This document shows positions 36,545-45,217 of a DNA stretch of 64,000 nt, in pieces. The DNA is from Chryseobacterium wanjuense. GTDB lineage: Bacteria > Bacteroidota > Bacteroidia > Flavobacteriales > Weeksellaceae. A program made the position numbers and the translations under genes. The notes beneath the pieces were generated by a model. That model saw nothing but the letters and a program-made list of their open reading frames with translations, ran no database searches and was not told the origin of the DNA. How positions within the stretch are numbered: the stretch's first letter is position 1; each line of letters begins with the position of its first letter. Location: positions 310,001 through 374,000 of the forward strand of contig NZ_FOIU01000001.1 of assembly GCF_900111495.1 (NCBI RefSeq), read 5' to 3'.

Positions 36545-37628
36545 ACTATCAAGGGTATTATCGGCTTTGGATGCATCTGAAGCTGTTGAGCATATCATCG
36601 TTCATACAGGACAAAATTATGATTATGAACTTAATCAGATTTTTTTCGAAGATTTAGGTCTTCGCAAACCGGATTATTTTTTGGAAGCCGCCGGAAAAAC
36701 GGCTACGGAAACAGTGGGGAATATTTTAATTAAAATAGATCCGCTTCTGGAAGAATTAAAACTGGATGCTTTCCTTGTTTTGGGCGATACCAATTCATGC
36801 CTTTGTGCAATTCCCGCGAAAAAAAGACAAATCCCGATTTTTCATATGGAAGCCGGAAACAGATGTTTTGATCAAAGAGTTCCGGAAGAAACCAACAGAA
36901 AAATTGTAGATCATACTTCAGATATTAATTTGACCTATTCGGATATTGCAAGAGAATATCTGTTGAGAGAGGGGCTTCCTGCAGACAGAATTATTAAAAC
37001 AGGTTCTCCCATGTTCGAAGTTCTCAACCATTATCTTCCCCAAATTGAAAGCTCTGATGTGTTGACCCGTCTGAATCTTGAAGAAGGAAAATATTTCGTT
37101 GTATCCTCGCACAGAGAAGAAAATATTAATTCTGAGAAAAATTTTAACGGATTAATAGAAAGCCTTAATGCCATTGCTGAAAAATTTGGCTTCCCGATTA
37201 TTGTTTCCACCCATCCGAGAACCAGAAATATGATCGATAAAATGAAGGTGGAGGTAAGACCTGAAATTCAGTTTCTAAAACCTCTTGGTTTCCACGATTA
37301 TAATGCTTTGCAGATGAGAAGTTATGCTGTTCTGTCGGATTCGGGAACCATTTCCGAAGAATCTTCAATTTTAAATTTTAGAGCACTGAATATCAGAGAT
37401 GCCCACGAAAGACCAGAAGCAATGGAAGAAGCCTCCGTAATGATGGTTGGGCTGTCTCCCGAAAGAATTTTGCAGGGGTTGGTTCAGCTTCAACAGCAAA
37501 AAACAGGAAAGGAAAGAAATTACAGACCGGTTTCAGATTATTCGATGCCGAATGTTTCTGAAAAAATGGTGAGAATCATTTTGAGCTATACGGATTATGT
37601 TAACAGGGTAGTTTGGAGTAAGAAATAA
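36492..37628 (+). CDS. fnlC: UDP-FucNAc C2-epimerase (FnlC/CapG/WbjD)
   Basis: This 378-residue WecB-type epimerase begins VMTVVGTRPEIIRLS and contains HTGQNYDYELNQIFFEDL, HMEAGNRCFDQRVPEETNRK and SSHREENI, the features of CapG. It would convert UDP-2-acetamido-2,6-dideoxy-L-talose to UDP-L-FucNAc. The FDQRVPEE variant and the flanking fnlA and fnlB set it apart from WecB and WbpI. It is the only such 2-epimerase in the locus. It starts inside the preceding reading frame (53-base overlap). Confidence 0.92.
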   Translation: MKKLKVMTVVGTRPEIIRLSRVLSALDASEAVEHIIVHTGQNYDYELNQIFFEDLGLRKPDYFLEAAGKTATETVGNILIKIDPLLEELKLDAFLVLGDTNSCLCAIPAKKRQIPIFHMEAGNRCFDQRVPEETNRKIVDHTSDINLTYSDIAREYLLREGLPADRIIKTGSPMFEVLNHYLPQIESSDVLTRLNLEEGKYFVVSSHREENINSEKNFNGLIESLNAIAEKFGFPIIVSTHPRTRNMIDKMKVEVRPEIQFLKPLGFHDYNALQMRSYAVLSDSGTISEESSILNFRALNIRDAHERPEAMEEASVMMVGLSPERILQGLVQLQQQKTGKERNYRPVSDYSMPNVSEKMVRIILSYTDYVNRVVWSKK

Positions 37629-37632
37629 TATA

Positions 37633-38844
37633 ATGAACGTACTGTTTCTTACTTTAGTAAAAATTGATACTTTACAGCAACGGGGTATTTATCATGATTT
37701 GATGCGCGAGTTCTCTGCTCACGGGCATAACCTTTATATTGTATCACCATTAGAAAGAAGGGAGAATAAAAAAACCTGCATTAAAACAGATGGAAATACA
37801 AAATTCCTGAATGTAAAAACCTTAAATATCCTGAAAACCAATTTTATTGAAAAAGGAATTTCTACATTATCAATAGAAAAATTATTCTTAAGAGCGATAA
37901 AAAAGTATTTTTCTGATGTAAAATTTGATTTGGTTATCTATTCTACACCACCCATTACTTTTACAAATCTTATTAAGTTTATCAAAAAAAGGGATAACGC
38001 AAAAACATATTTACTGTTAAAAGATATTTTTCCTCAAAATGCTGTAGATATGCAGTTTATGTCCGAAAAAGGATTTTTTTATAAATATTTCAGAAACAAA
38101 GAAAAGGAGCTTTACAATATTTCGGATAAGATTGGATGTATGTCAAAAGCCAATGTTGATTTTGTTTTGAGGCACAATTCTTATATTCCAAAAGAAAAAG
38201 TAGAGATCAATCCTAATTCGATTCAAATACAAGGTTTTGAAGAAATATCTCAAGAAGATAAGAATCAAATAAAATCTAAATATAATATTCCGACGGATAA
38301 AAAAATATTTATCTACGGCGGAAATCTTGGAAAACCGCAGGGAATAGATTTTCTCATTAAAACTTTAGATGCGGAAAAAGAAAATAAAAAAGGATTTTTC
38401 GTCATTGTCGGAGCCGGAACGGAATATGAAAAAATTAAGGATTGGATTGATAAAGCAAATCCAAAAAATGTATTATTAATTTCATTCTTACCTAAAAATG
38501 ATTACGATCTTTTAGTACGGGTTTGTGATGTAGGATTAATATTTTTGCATAAAGATTTTACGATTCCGAATTATCCTTCAAGATTGTTATCATATCTTGA
38601 GTACAAAATTCCTGTAATTGCGGCTACGGATAAAAATACAGATATAGGAGAGGATATTGTAAACAATAATTGTGGGGCAGCAGTTTGTTCAGATGATATA
38701 GAATCTATGATGAAAACCGTAAATTTGTTCGCTGAAATGGATAAAGCTGAATTTGAGAAAATGAGACAGAATAGTTGGGATTTTTTAGAAAGAGAATTTC
38801 AGGCTTATATGTCTTATGAAAAAATAATGAAATCGTTGAACTAA
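37633..38844 (+). CDS. GT4 glycosyltransferase, WbuB-like (probable L-FucNAc transferase)
   Basis: This 403-residue GT4 protein contains LVIYSTPPITFTNLI, LLLKDIFPQNAVD, NPNSIQI and FIYGGNLGKPQGIDFLIK, features I recall in WbuB-like L-FucNAc transferases. It directly follows fnlC, which fits use of UDP-L-FucNAc as donor. It would act just after the initiating transferase encoded 11 bp downstream. Donor assignment rests on context. Confidence 0.83.
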   Translation: MNVLFLTLVKIDTLQQRGIYHDLMREFSAHGHNLYIVSPLERRENKKTCIKTDGNTKFLNVKTLNILKTNFIEKGISTLSIEKLFLRAIKKYFSDVKFDLVIYSTPPITFTNLIKFIKKRDNAKTYLLLKDIFPQNAVDMQFMSEKGFFYKYFRNKEKELYNISDKIGCMSKANVDFVLRHNSYIPKEKVEINPNSIQIQGFEEISQEDKNQIKSKYNIPTDKKIFIYGGNLGKPQGIDFLIKTLDAEKENKKGFFVIVGAGTEYEKIKDWIDKANPKNVLLISFLPKNDYDLLVRVCDVGLIFLHKDFTIPNYPSRLLSYLEYKIPVIAATDKNTDIGEDIVNNNCGAAVCSDDIESMMKTVNLFAEMDKAEFEKMRQNSWDFLEREFQAYMSYEKIMKSLN

Positions 38845-38855
38845 TAAAAAACCAG

Positions 38856-39467
38856 GTGTACAGAAATTTCTTCAAAAGAATTACGGATTTTTTAGTGTCA
38901 ATAATCGGACTGCTGGTGCTAAGTCCTATTTTTCTATTGGTCATGATATGTTTATTTTTTGCCAACCAGGGCCAACCTTTTTTCTTTCAAAAAAGACCCG
39001 GGAAAAATGGTGAGGTTTTCAGTATCATAAAGTTTAAAACCATGAATGATAAGAAAGATAAAGATGGAAATCTCTTATCAGATGCTGAAAGATTGACACC
39101 TGTGGGTATTTTTGTGAGAAAAACTTCTTTAGATGAAATTCCGCAATTGATCAATGTAATAAAAGGCGATATGTCACTCATCGGGCCGAGGCCTCTTTTG
39201 GTGCAATATTTACCCATTTACAATAATCATCAGGCAAGACGACATGAAGTAAAACCCGGAATTACAGGATGGGCACAGGTGAATGGAAGAAATGCTATCT
39301 CATGGAAACAAAAATTTGATTATGATGTTTGGTATGTGGATAATATCTCTTTTTTACTCGATATAAAAATTATTTTTCTCACCATAAAAAAAGTGTTTAT
39401 CCGAGAAGGAATTTCCCAGGAAGGCCAAGCTACAATGGAATTTTTTACCAACAACGAAAATGAATAA
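38856..39467 (+). CDS. Initiating sugar-phosphate transferase 1 (PglC/WcaJ-type)
   Basis: This 203-residue monotopic phosphoglycosyl transferase has one N-terminal re-entrant helix (about 9-33), a KRPGKNGEVFSIIKFKTM segment, the catalytic Asp-Glu in SLDEIPQL, and KGDMSLIGPRPLL. It transfers a sugar phosphate to undecaprenyl phosphate. Linkage to the aminotransferase at 41099 suggests a QuiNAc4N-type sugar. The start is GTG at 38856; no suitable ATG precedes the helix. It overlaps the next gene by eight bases. Confidence 0.92.
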   Translation: MYRNFFKRITDFLVSIIGLLVLSPIFLLVMICLFFANQGQPFFFQKRPGKNGEVFSIIKFKTMNDKKDKDGNLLSDAERLTPVGIFVRKTSLDEIPQLINVIKGDMSLIGPRPLLVQYLPIYNNHQARRHEVKPGITGWAQVNGRNAISWKQKFDYDVWYVDNISFLLDIKIIFLTIKKVFIREGISQEGQATMEFFTNNENE

Positions 39468-40428
39468 TATACTAATAACTTCCGCTGGGCAAAGGGTTTC
39501 TTTGGTTCGTGCATTTCAAAAGGAAATAAAAAAGATTGATGAGAATGGTAAAGTTTTCACCGTAGATCTTAATCCTGTTTTAGCGCCTGCTTGTCATGTC
39601 TCAGATGGATATAAACAAATTAACAGAGTTACAGAATCAAATTATATTGCCAATCTGTTAGAGATTTGTAAAAGTTGGGATATTAAAATCATAATTCCTA
39701 CGATCGATACAGAACTTCTTATTTTAGCAAAGCATAAATCTTTCTTCCTGCAAAACGGGATTATTCCTATTATTTCTTCAGAAAATTTTATTGAAAAATG
39801 CAGGGATAAAAGGATCATCAACGAATTTTTTAAAGAAAAAAATATAGAAATTCCAAAGCAATTTGATAAGGATAATATGTCGTTTCCTTTATTTATAAAA
39901 CCTTACGACGGATCCTTAAGTAAAGATATATTTTTAATAAAAGAACCTTCGGAACTTACTGATTATCATATGCAAAATCCTAAACTTATGTTTATGGAGT
40001 ATATAGATCAGACTATTTACGATGAATATACGGTGGATACTTATTATGATAAGAAAGGAGAGTTGAAATGCGTGGTTCCAAGAAAACGTATTTTTGTAAG
40101 GGCTGGTGAAGTAAATAAAGGGGTGACGCAGAAAAACGAGATAGAAAATTATGTAAGACAAAATATTCCCCAGATTGATGGCGCGGTAGGTTGCCTTACG
40201 ATGCAGTTCTTTTTTCATCCGGGGGATAAAAGAATTATTGCCATAGAAATAAACCCTCGCTTTGGAGGAGGTTATCCTTTAAGTTATCTTGCGGGAGCAA
40301 ATTATCCGGGATGGATTTTAAAAGAATATTTATTGGGTGAAAATATTTCCTACTTTGATGGGTGGGAGAGTAATTTATTAATGCTTCGTTATGATGATGA
40401 GATTTTAGTTCATAATTATGAAGGGTAA
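39460..40428 (+). CDS. ATP-grasp ligase of the polysaccharide locus
   Basis: This 322-residue protein has an N-terminal pre-ATP-grasp domain (ITSAGQRVSLVRAF), a central KPYDGSLSKDIF lid, and a metal-binding IAIEINPRFGGGYPLS close. ATP-grasp enzymes of this group form acyl phosphates and join them to amines. Its place between an initiating transferase and an amino-sugar aminotransferase, where PglD-like acetyltransferases usually stand, suggests it acylates the 4-amino group. The HAD gene overlaps it by 11 bases. Confidence 0.85.
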   Translation: MNNILITSAGQRVSLVRAFQKEIKKIDENGKVFTVDLNPVLAPACHVSDGYKQINRVTESNYIANLLEICKSWDIKIIIPTIDTELLILAKHKSFFLQNGIIPIISSENFIEKCRDKRIINEFFKEKNIEIPKQFDKDNMSFPLFIKPYDGSLSKDIFLIKEPSELTDYHMQNPKLMFMEYIDQTIYDEYTVDTYYDKKGELKCVVPRKRIFVRAGEVNKGVTQKNEIENYVRQNIPQIDGAVGCLTMQFFFHPGDKRIIAIEINPRFGGGYPLSYLAGANYPGWILKEYLLGENISYFDGWESNLLMLRYDDEILVHNYEG

Positions 40429-41059
40429 ATATATTATATTTGATCTGGATGATACGCTCATGTATGAAATTGAGTATCTGGAATCGGCATATCATGAAAT
40501 TGCAGAATTATTGGATATTCAAAATAAGGAAATGCTTTATCAGGATATGATCAATTGGTATCATGATAAAAAAGATGTTTTCGGAATTTTGGAAGAAAAA
40601 TATTCACATGCAAAGATTGATTTATTGGATATTTACCGAAATCATTTTCCTAAAATTAAAATTGCGGAAGAAGTAAAATTTGTTTTAGATTATATTATAG
40701 GGAAGTCATATAAATTAGGATTAATCACAGACGGAAGGTCAGTAACTCAGAGAAATAAATTACGGGCTTTGGATATTGAAGACCTTTTTGATAAGATTAT
40801 TATTTCTGAAGAATTCGGAAGTTCAAAGCCGGATTTTAAGAATTATGAAGGATTCATGGGCACAGAAGATCTCGATTATTTTTATATCGGAGATAATACC
40901 AAAAAAGATTTCATAGCACCTAATAGCTTAGGCTGGGTTACCATCGCATTGAAAGATGCCGGAAAAAACATCCACAAACAGGATTTTGATTGGTCAGAAG
41001 AACACAGACCACAAATAATAATAAATAATATTAAAGAGATCATTAGTTATATAAACTAA
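40418..41059 (+). CDS. HAD-family hydrolase
   Basis: This 213-residue HAD protein has motif I FDLDDTLM, motif II LITDG, a lysine in SSKPDF, and motif IV IGDNTKKDF. It is probably a phosphatase acting on a small phosphorylated metabolite. It is translationally coupled to the ATP-grasp gene, so it may make or recycle the acyl donor. The actual substrate is unknown. Confidence 0.85.
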   Translation: MKGKYIIFDLDDTLMYEIEYLESAYHEIAELLDIQNKEMLYQDMINWYHDKKDVFGILEEKYSHAKIDLLDIYRNHFPKIKIAEEVKFVLDYIIGKSYKLGLITDGRSVTQRNKLRALDIEDLFDKIIISEEFGSSKPDFKNYEGFMGTEDLDYFYIGDNTKKDFIAPNSLGWVTIALKDAGKNIHKQDFDWSEEHRPQIIINNIKEIISYIN

Positions 41060-41098
41060 GTATTTTTAAGTTTTGATTTTATAAAAAATATACACACA

Positions 41099-42235
41099 AT
41101 GTCACAAAAAATCTGGTTATCATCTCCGCATATGGGAGGGAATGAACTAAAGTATATCAATGAAGCTTTCGCTGAGAATTGGGTGGCTCCGCTAGGGCCG
41201 AATGTGAATGGTTTTGAAGAAGACCTGGAAAAATTTTTAGGAAAAAATACCAAGATTGCTGCCTTATCAGCTGGAACTGCAGCTCTGCATTTAGCCTTAA
41301 TTCAGTGTGGAGTACAGTATGGAGATGAGGTGATTTGTCAGTCGATGACGTTTTCTGCATCAGCAAATCCGATCGCTTATTGCGGTGCAAATCCGGTTTT
41401 TATAGACAGCGAACCGGAAACATGGAATATGTGTCCTGTAGCTCTTAGAAATGCTATTGAAGACAGAATCCGAAATGGGAAAAAGCCAAAAGCCATCATT
41501 GTAGTTCATCTTTACGGGATGCCTGCAAAAATGGATGAGATCGTTTCTATTGCAAAAGAATTTGATATTGAACTGATTGAAGATGCTGCAGAAGCATTAG
41601 GATCTACATATAAAGGTCAGGCTTGCGGAACTTTCGGACGTTTTGGAATCTTAAGTTTTAATGGAAACAAAATTATAACGACTTCCGGAGGCGGAGCCTT
41701 GGTTTGTCACTCTCAGGAAGATAAGGATAAAATCGTTTTTCTTTCTACTCAGGCAAGAGATAATGCGCCTCATTATCAGCATTCTCATATTGGGTTTAAT
41801 TATAGAATGAGCAATATCGTGGCCGGAATTGGCAGAGGGCAGATGGAAGTTCTGAAAAATAGAGTGGAAGCCCGCCGTTCTATGCATGATTTTTATGTGG
41901 ATTTATTTAAAAATATTGATGGAGTGACTGTATTTTCCGAGCCATCTTCAGATTTTTATTCTAATCATTGGCTTTCTGCAATTATAGTAGATCCTTCTGT
42001 CACAGGGAAAACAAGAGAAGAACTTAGACTGGCTTTCTTGGAAGATAACATAGAATCTCGACCGTTGTGGAAACCGATGCATCTACAGCCAATTTTTGAA
42101 AATGCACCGTATTATGGAACTAATGTTTCGGGAAAACTTTTTGATGACGGGCTTTGTCTCCCTTCCGGATCAAATCTTACGGAAGAAGAAAAGGAGAGAA
42201 TCGCTAAAGTGATCAGCAATTTTTTTAGCAATTAA
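41099..42235 (+). CDS. DegT/DnrJ/EryC1 aminotransferase (PglE-like)
   Basis: This 378-residue PLP enzyme has the lysine in LSFNGNKIITTSGGG, the pattern of sugar 4-aminotransferases such as PglE. It would aminate the UDP-4-keto-6-deoxy-GlcNAc made by the dehydratase at 10492, giving UDP-QuiNAc4N. The C-terminus (LFDDGLCLPSGSNLTEEEK) is matched by a diverged stub at 10275-10391. It differs from the WbpE-like enzyme at 18204 in both start and active-site context. Confidence 0.9.
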   Translation: MSQKIWLSSPHMGGNELKYINEAFAENWVAPLGPNVNGFEEDLEKFLGKNTKIAALSAGTAALHLALIQCGVQYGDEVICQSMTFSASANPIAYCGANPVFIDSEPETWNMCPVALRNAIEDRIRNGKKPKAIIVVHLYGMPAKMDEIVSIAKEFDIELIEDAAEALGSTYKGQACGTFGRFGILSFNGNKIITTSGGGALVCHSQEDKDKIVFLSTQARDNAPHYQHSHIGFNYRMSNIVAGIGRGQMEVLKNRVEARRSMHDFYVDLFKNIDGVTVFSEPSSDFYSNHWLSAIIVDPSVTGKTREELRLAFLEDNIESRPLWKPMHLQPIFENAPYYGTNVSGKLFDDGLCLPSGSNLTEEEKERIAKVISNFFSN

Positions 42236-42245
42236 TTCTGAATAA

Positions 42246-42818
42246 ATGAATCAATACAGGTATTGGAAGGTTATTTTCGATTGCTTTTTTGCAGCAGTTC
42301 TTATCATTCTGTTTTTACCGTTATTGATTGTATTATTTATTGTAGCAAGTGTAGACACCCGATCCAATGGTATTTTTTGTCAAAAGAGAATCGGACAATA
42401 TGGAAAGCTGTTTATTATTTATAAATTTAAAACCATTCGGGATAAAGATGAATATTGTTCCAAAACCGGATCGGTATTAAGAAAATATAAACTTGACGAA
42501 TTGCCACAATTATTTAATATCATAAAATGCGAAATGAGCTTTGTAGGTCCCAGACCTGATATTGAAGGGTATTACGACAAACTTCAGGGTGACGACAGAA
42601 AAGTTTTAGAATTAAAACCGGGAATCACTTCTGAAGCAAGCATTAAATACAGTAATGAAGAAACAATATTAAAAGCCCAGAACGAACCGCTGTTTTATAA
42701 TGATGAGGTTTTATTTCCGGATAAGGTTAAAATGAATTTAGTATACCTGGAAAATATGTCTTTATCAAATGATTTTAAAATCCTCACAAAAACTATATTT
42801 AAAATATTCATAAAATAA
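42246..42818 (+). CDS. Initiating sugar-phosphate transferase 2
   Basis: This 190-residue monotopic phosphoglycosyl transferase has one N-terminal hydrophobic segment (about 12-34), GKLFIIYKFKTI, the catalytic Asp-Glu in KLDELPQL, and CEMSFVGPRPD. It is only distantly similar to the copy at 38856, and the C-terminal half differs (LKPGITSEASIKY). Such short enzymes often accept diacetamido-trideoxy sugars or GlcNAc. Two initiating enzymes in one locus are unusual. Confidence 0.88.
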   Translation: MNQYRYWKVIFDCFFAAVLIILFLPLLIVLFIVASVDTRSNGIFCQKRIGQYGKLFIIYKFKTIRDKDEYCSKTGSVLRKYKLDELPQLFNIIKCEMSFVGPRPDIEGYYDKLQGDDRKVLELKPGITSEASIKYSNEETILKAQNEPLFYNDEVLFPDKVKMNLVYLENMSLSNDFKILTKTIFKIFIK

Positions 42819-42858
42819 GATTAAACTATTTAATTTATTTTTGCTCATTATTTAGATT

Positions 42859-43404
42859 ATGAAAATAAAAGAAACCCCACTTAAGGACTGCTACATAATA
42901 GAACCCACCATCTTTGAAGACGACAGAGGTTATTTTTTTGAAAAATTTAATGAAAAGAAATTCGAAGAGCTTACCGGGATGAACGGGCACTTCGTTCAGG
43001 ATAATATTTCAAAGTCTTCTTATGGAGTTCTTCGTGGCCTTCATTTACAGAAAGGTGAGCATGCGCAGGCAAAATTAGTTTCCTGTCTGGAAGGCAAAGT
43101 TTGGGATGTAGCAGTGGATTTGAGGGAAGATTCTCCTACTTTCGGACAATGGTTTGGAATAGAGCTTACGGAAGAAAATAAATTACAACTGTACATTCCG
43201 CGAGGATTCGGACATGGTTTTTCGGTATTGAGTGAAACAGCCGTTTTTGCTTATAAATGCGACAATTTTTACAATAAAGAATCAGAAGGTAGTGTAAAAT
43301 ACAATGATCCGGAACTGAATATTGACTGGAAAATTGAAGACAAAGATGCCGTTCTTTCCGAAAAGGATCAGAATGCGCCGGGTTTTAAAGAAAAGAATTT
43401 TTAA
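42859..43404 (+). CDS. rfbC: dTDP-4-dehydrorhamnose 3,5-epimerase
   Basis: This 181-residue cupin epimerase has DDRGYFFEKFN, GVLRGLHLQKGEHAQAKLV (catalytic His) and YIPRGFGHGFSVLS, all typical of RfbC/RmlC. It converts dTDP-4-keto-6-deoxyglucose to the L-lyxo form in dTDP-L-rhamnose synthesis. rfbA, rfbB and rfbD are not in the window, so the pathway must be completed elsewhere. It is the last gene of the locus. Confidence 0.95.
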   Translation: MKIKETPLKDCYIIEPTIFEDDRGYFFEKFNEKKFEELTGMNGHFVQDNISKSSYGVLRGLHLQKGEHAQAKLVSCLEGKVWDVAVDLREDSPTFGQWFGIELTEENKLQLYIPRGFGHGFSVLSETAVFAYKCDNFYNKESEGSVKYNDPELNIDWKIEDKDAVLSEKDQNAPGFKEKNF

Positions 43405-43417
43405 TTTCATCATATTG

Positions 43418-43446
43418 AAAGCCACTTTATTGAAAGTGGCTTTTAT
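43418..43446 (+). terminator. Terminator of the polysaccharide locus
   Basis: AAAGCCACTTT (43418-43428) and AAAGTGGCTTT (43433-43443) form a perfect 11-bp stem with an ATTG loop, flanked by T-rich sequence. It lies 14 bp after rfbC. Confidence 0.88.
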
Positions 43447-43475
43447 TTTTTAATCCAGGACTCTTCAATATTTTG

Positions 43476-43483
43476 TATCTTTG
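43476..43483 (+). promoter_or_regulatory. -7 element of rimO
   Basis: TATCTTTG matches TAnnTTTG, 19 bp before the rimO ATG and just after the locus terminator. Confidence 0.65.
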
Positions 43484-43502
43484 CAAACTCAAAATCAAAA
43501 AG

Positions 43503-44804
43503 ATGCGCACAAAATCTGTAGGTAAGAAGAAAATTAATGTTGTAACGCTTGGATGTTCCAAGAACGTATATGATTCTGAAGTCTTGATGAGCCAGCTGAA
43601 AGCCAATGGTAAAGAAGTTGTTCATGAAGACAAGGGAGATATTGTGGTCATCAATACCTGCGGATTTATTGATAATGCAAAGGAAGAATCCATCAACACC
43701 ATTCTGGATTATGTAGAAGCCAAAAACAGAGGTGAAGTTGAAAAAGTTTTCGTGACAGGTTGTCTTTCAGAAAGATATAAACCGGATTTAATAAGAGAAA
43801 TTCCGGATGTGGATCAATATTTTGGGACAAGAGATCTTCCGATTTTGTTAAAGCACTTAGGTGCAGATTACAAGCATGAGCTGGTAGGAGAAAGAATGAC
43901 AACTACTCCGAAGCATTATGCCTATTTGAAGATTTCCGAAGGTTGCGACAGACCTTGCTCTTTCTGTGCAATTCCTTTAATGAGAGGAGGGCACGTTTCC
44001 ACGCCGATTGAAAAACTGGTTACCGAAGCGCAGAAATTAGCAAAAAAAGGAACTAAAGAATTAATTTTAATTGCTCAGGATCTTACGTATTACGGACTGG
44101 ATATTTACAAAAAACGCGCATTGGGTGACCTTTTGAAAGAATTGGTAAAAGTAGAAGGCATCGAATGGATTCGTCTTCATTATGCTTTCCCGAGCGGTTT
44201 TCCGGAGGATGTTTTAGATATTATCCGTGAAGAAGAGAAGGTTTGCAATTATATCGATATTCCACTTCAGCATATCAATTCAGATTTATTAAAATCAATG
44301 AAGAGAGGAACTACTCATGAAAAAACGGATGCACTTTTAAGTAAATTCAGAGAGAAAGTTCCTGATATGGCAATCAGAACTACGTTAATTGTAGGGTATC
44401 CCGGAGAAACGGAAGAAAGATTCCAGGAATTGAAAGATTGGGTGAGAGAACAAAGGTTCGACAGACTGGGATGTTTCACCTATTCACATGAGGAAAATAC
44501 TTCTGCGTATGTTTTGGAAGATGATATTCCGCAAGAAATCAAAGAAGCAAGAGTAGAAGAGATCATGGAATTGCAGTCTCAGATTTCGTGGGAAAAAAAC
44601 CAGGAGAAAATAGGGAATATATATAAATGTATTTTTGATCGTAAAGAAGGAAATTATTTTGTTGGAAGAACAGAATACGACTCGCCGGATGTAGATAATA
44701 CAGTATTGGTTTCGGCAGAAAATACGTACATTTCTATTGGTGATTTTGCTGATGTACGAATCACTTCTGCCGAGGAATTTGATCTTTATGGTGAATTAAC
44801 ATAA
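43503..44804 (+). CDS. rimO: Ribosomal protein S12 methylthiotransferase
   Basis: This 433-residue radical SAM enzyme adds a methylthio group to an Asp of ribosomal protein S12. It shows an N-terminal MTTase domain (VVTLGCSKNVYDSE), the radical SAM cluster CDRPCSFC, and a C-terminal TRAM domain. I start at ATG 43503 (MRTKSVG); the upstream in-frame ATG would lie before the promoter box. LGCSKN favours RimO over MiaB. Confidence 0.95.
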   Translation: MRTKSVGKKKINVVTLGCSKNVYDSEVLMSQLKANGKEVVHEDKGDIVVINTCGFIDNAKEESINTILDYVEAKNRGEVEKVFVTGCLSERYKPDLIREIPDVDQYFGTRDLPILLKHLGADYKHELVGERMTTTPKHYAYLKISEGCDRPCSFCAIPLMRGGHVSTPIEKLVTEAQKLAKKGTKELILIAQDLTYYGLDIYKKRALGDLLKELVKVEGIEWIRLHYAFPSGFPEDVLDIIREEEKVCNYIDIPLQHINSDLLKSMKRGTTHEKTDALLSKFREKVPDMAIRTTLIVGYPGETEERFQELKDWVREQRFDRLGCFTYSHEENTSAYVLEDDIPQEIKEARVEEIMELQSQISWEKNQEKIGNIYKCIFDRKEGNYFVGRTEYDSPDVDNTVLVSAENTYISIGDFADVRITSAEEFDLYGELT

Positions 44805-45217
44805 ATTATTCCCATATTATTGATTTTTATTTAAAAAAATTAAAGTAAATTTATCTTTATTTTGATATTTTTTAGGGTTAACGAAAATTAACATAAATTA
44901 ATTAACTTTATGATTTTGTATAATTAGTTGATTTTCAGTAATTTATAATTTCAATCTTTTAAAATGTTAAAACTTTTTTGTTTAATGTTGTGTAAATTAA
45001 ATAATAAAGTATTAACTTTGCGACATGAATGGATTTTATGAGTTCTATTCACTGAATATTAGATATTTAAAATAAATCAAAACTTAAAAGATTTTGAGTA
45101 ATAAAAATCTTGGAAAATTTTTTAGTTTTAATTTAGCAACGCACAAGTTGGGATGAATGTCCCATTTGAATATAAATATCATTGATGAAAAATGTAATTT
45201 AAAATCTTTAAAAACTT
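44805..45217 (+). promoter_or_regulatory. Long leader and promoter of a secreted-protein gene
   Basis: TAACTTTG at 45013-45020 is an exact -7 box, with TTG at 44988-44990 as a possible -33 element. The leader to the ATG at 45218 would be about 190 nt. It contains a stem near 45143-45168 (TGGGA...TCCCA) and a 16-codon frame starting at 45026 that I do not trust as a gene. The rest is AT-rich. Confidence 0.5.

Noticed and set aside
45026-45076. 16-codon reading frame in the leader of the secreted-protein gene
   Set aside because: It is very short, has no clear ribosome binding site, and such frames are common by chance.
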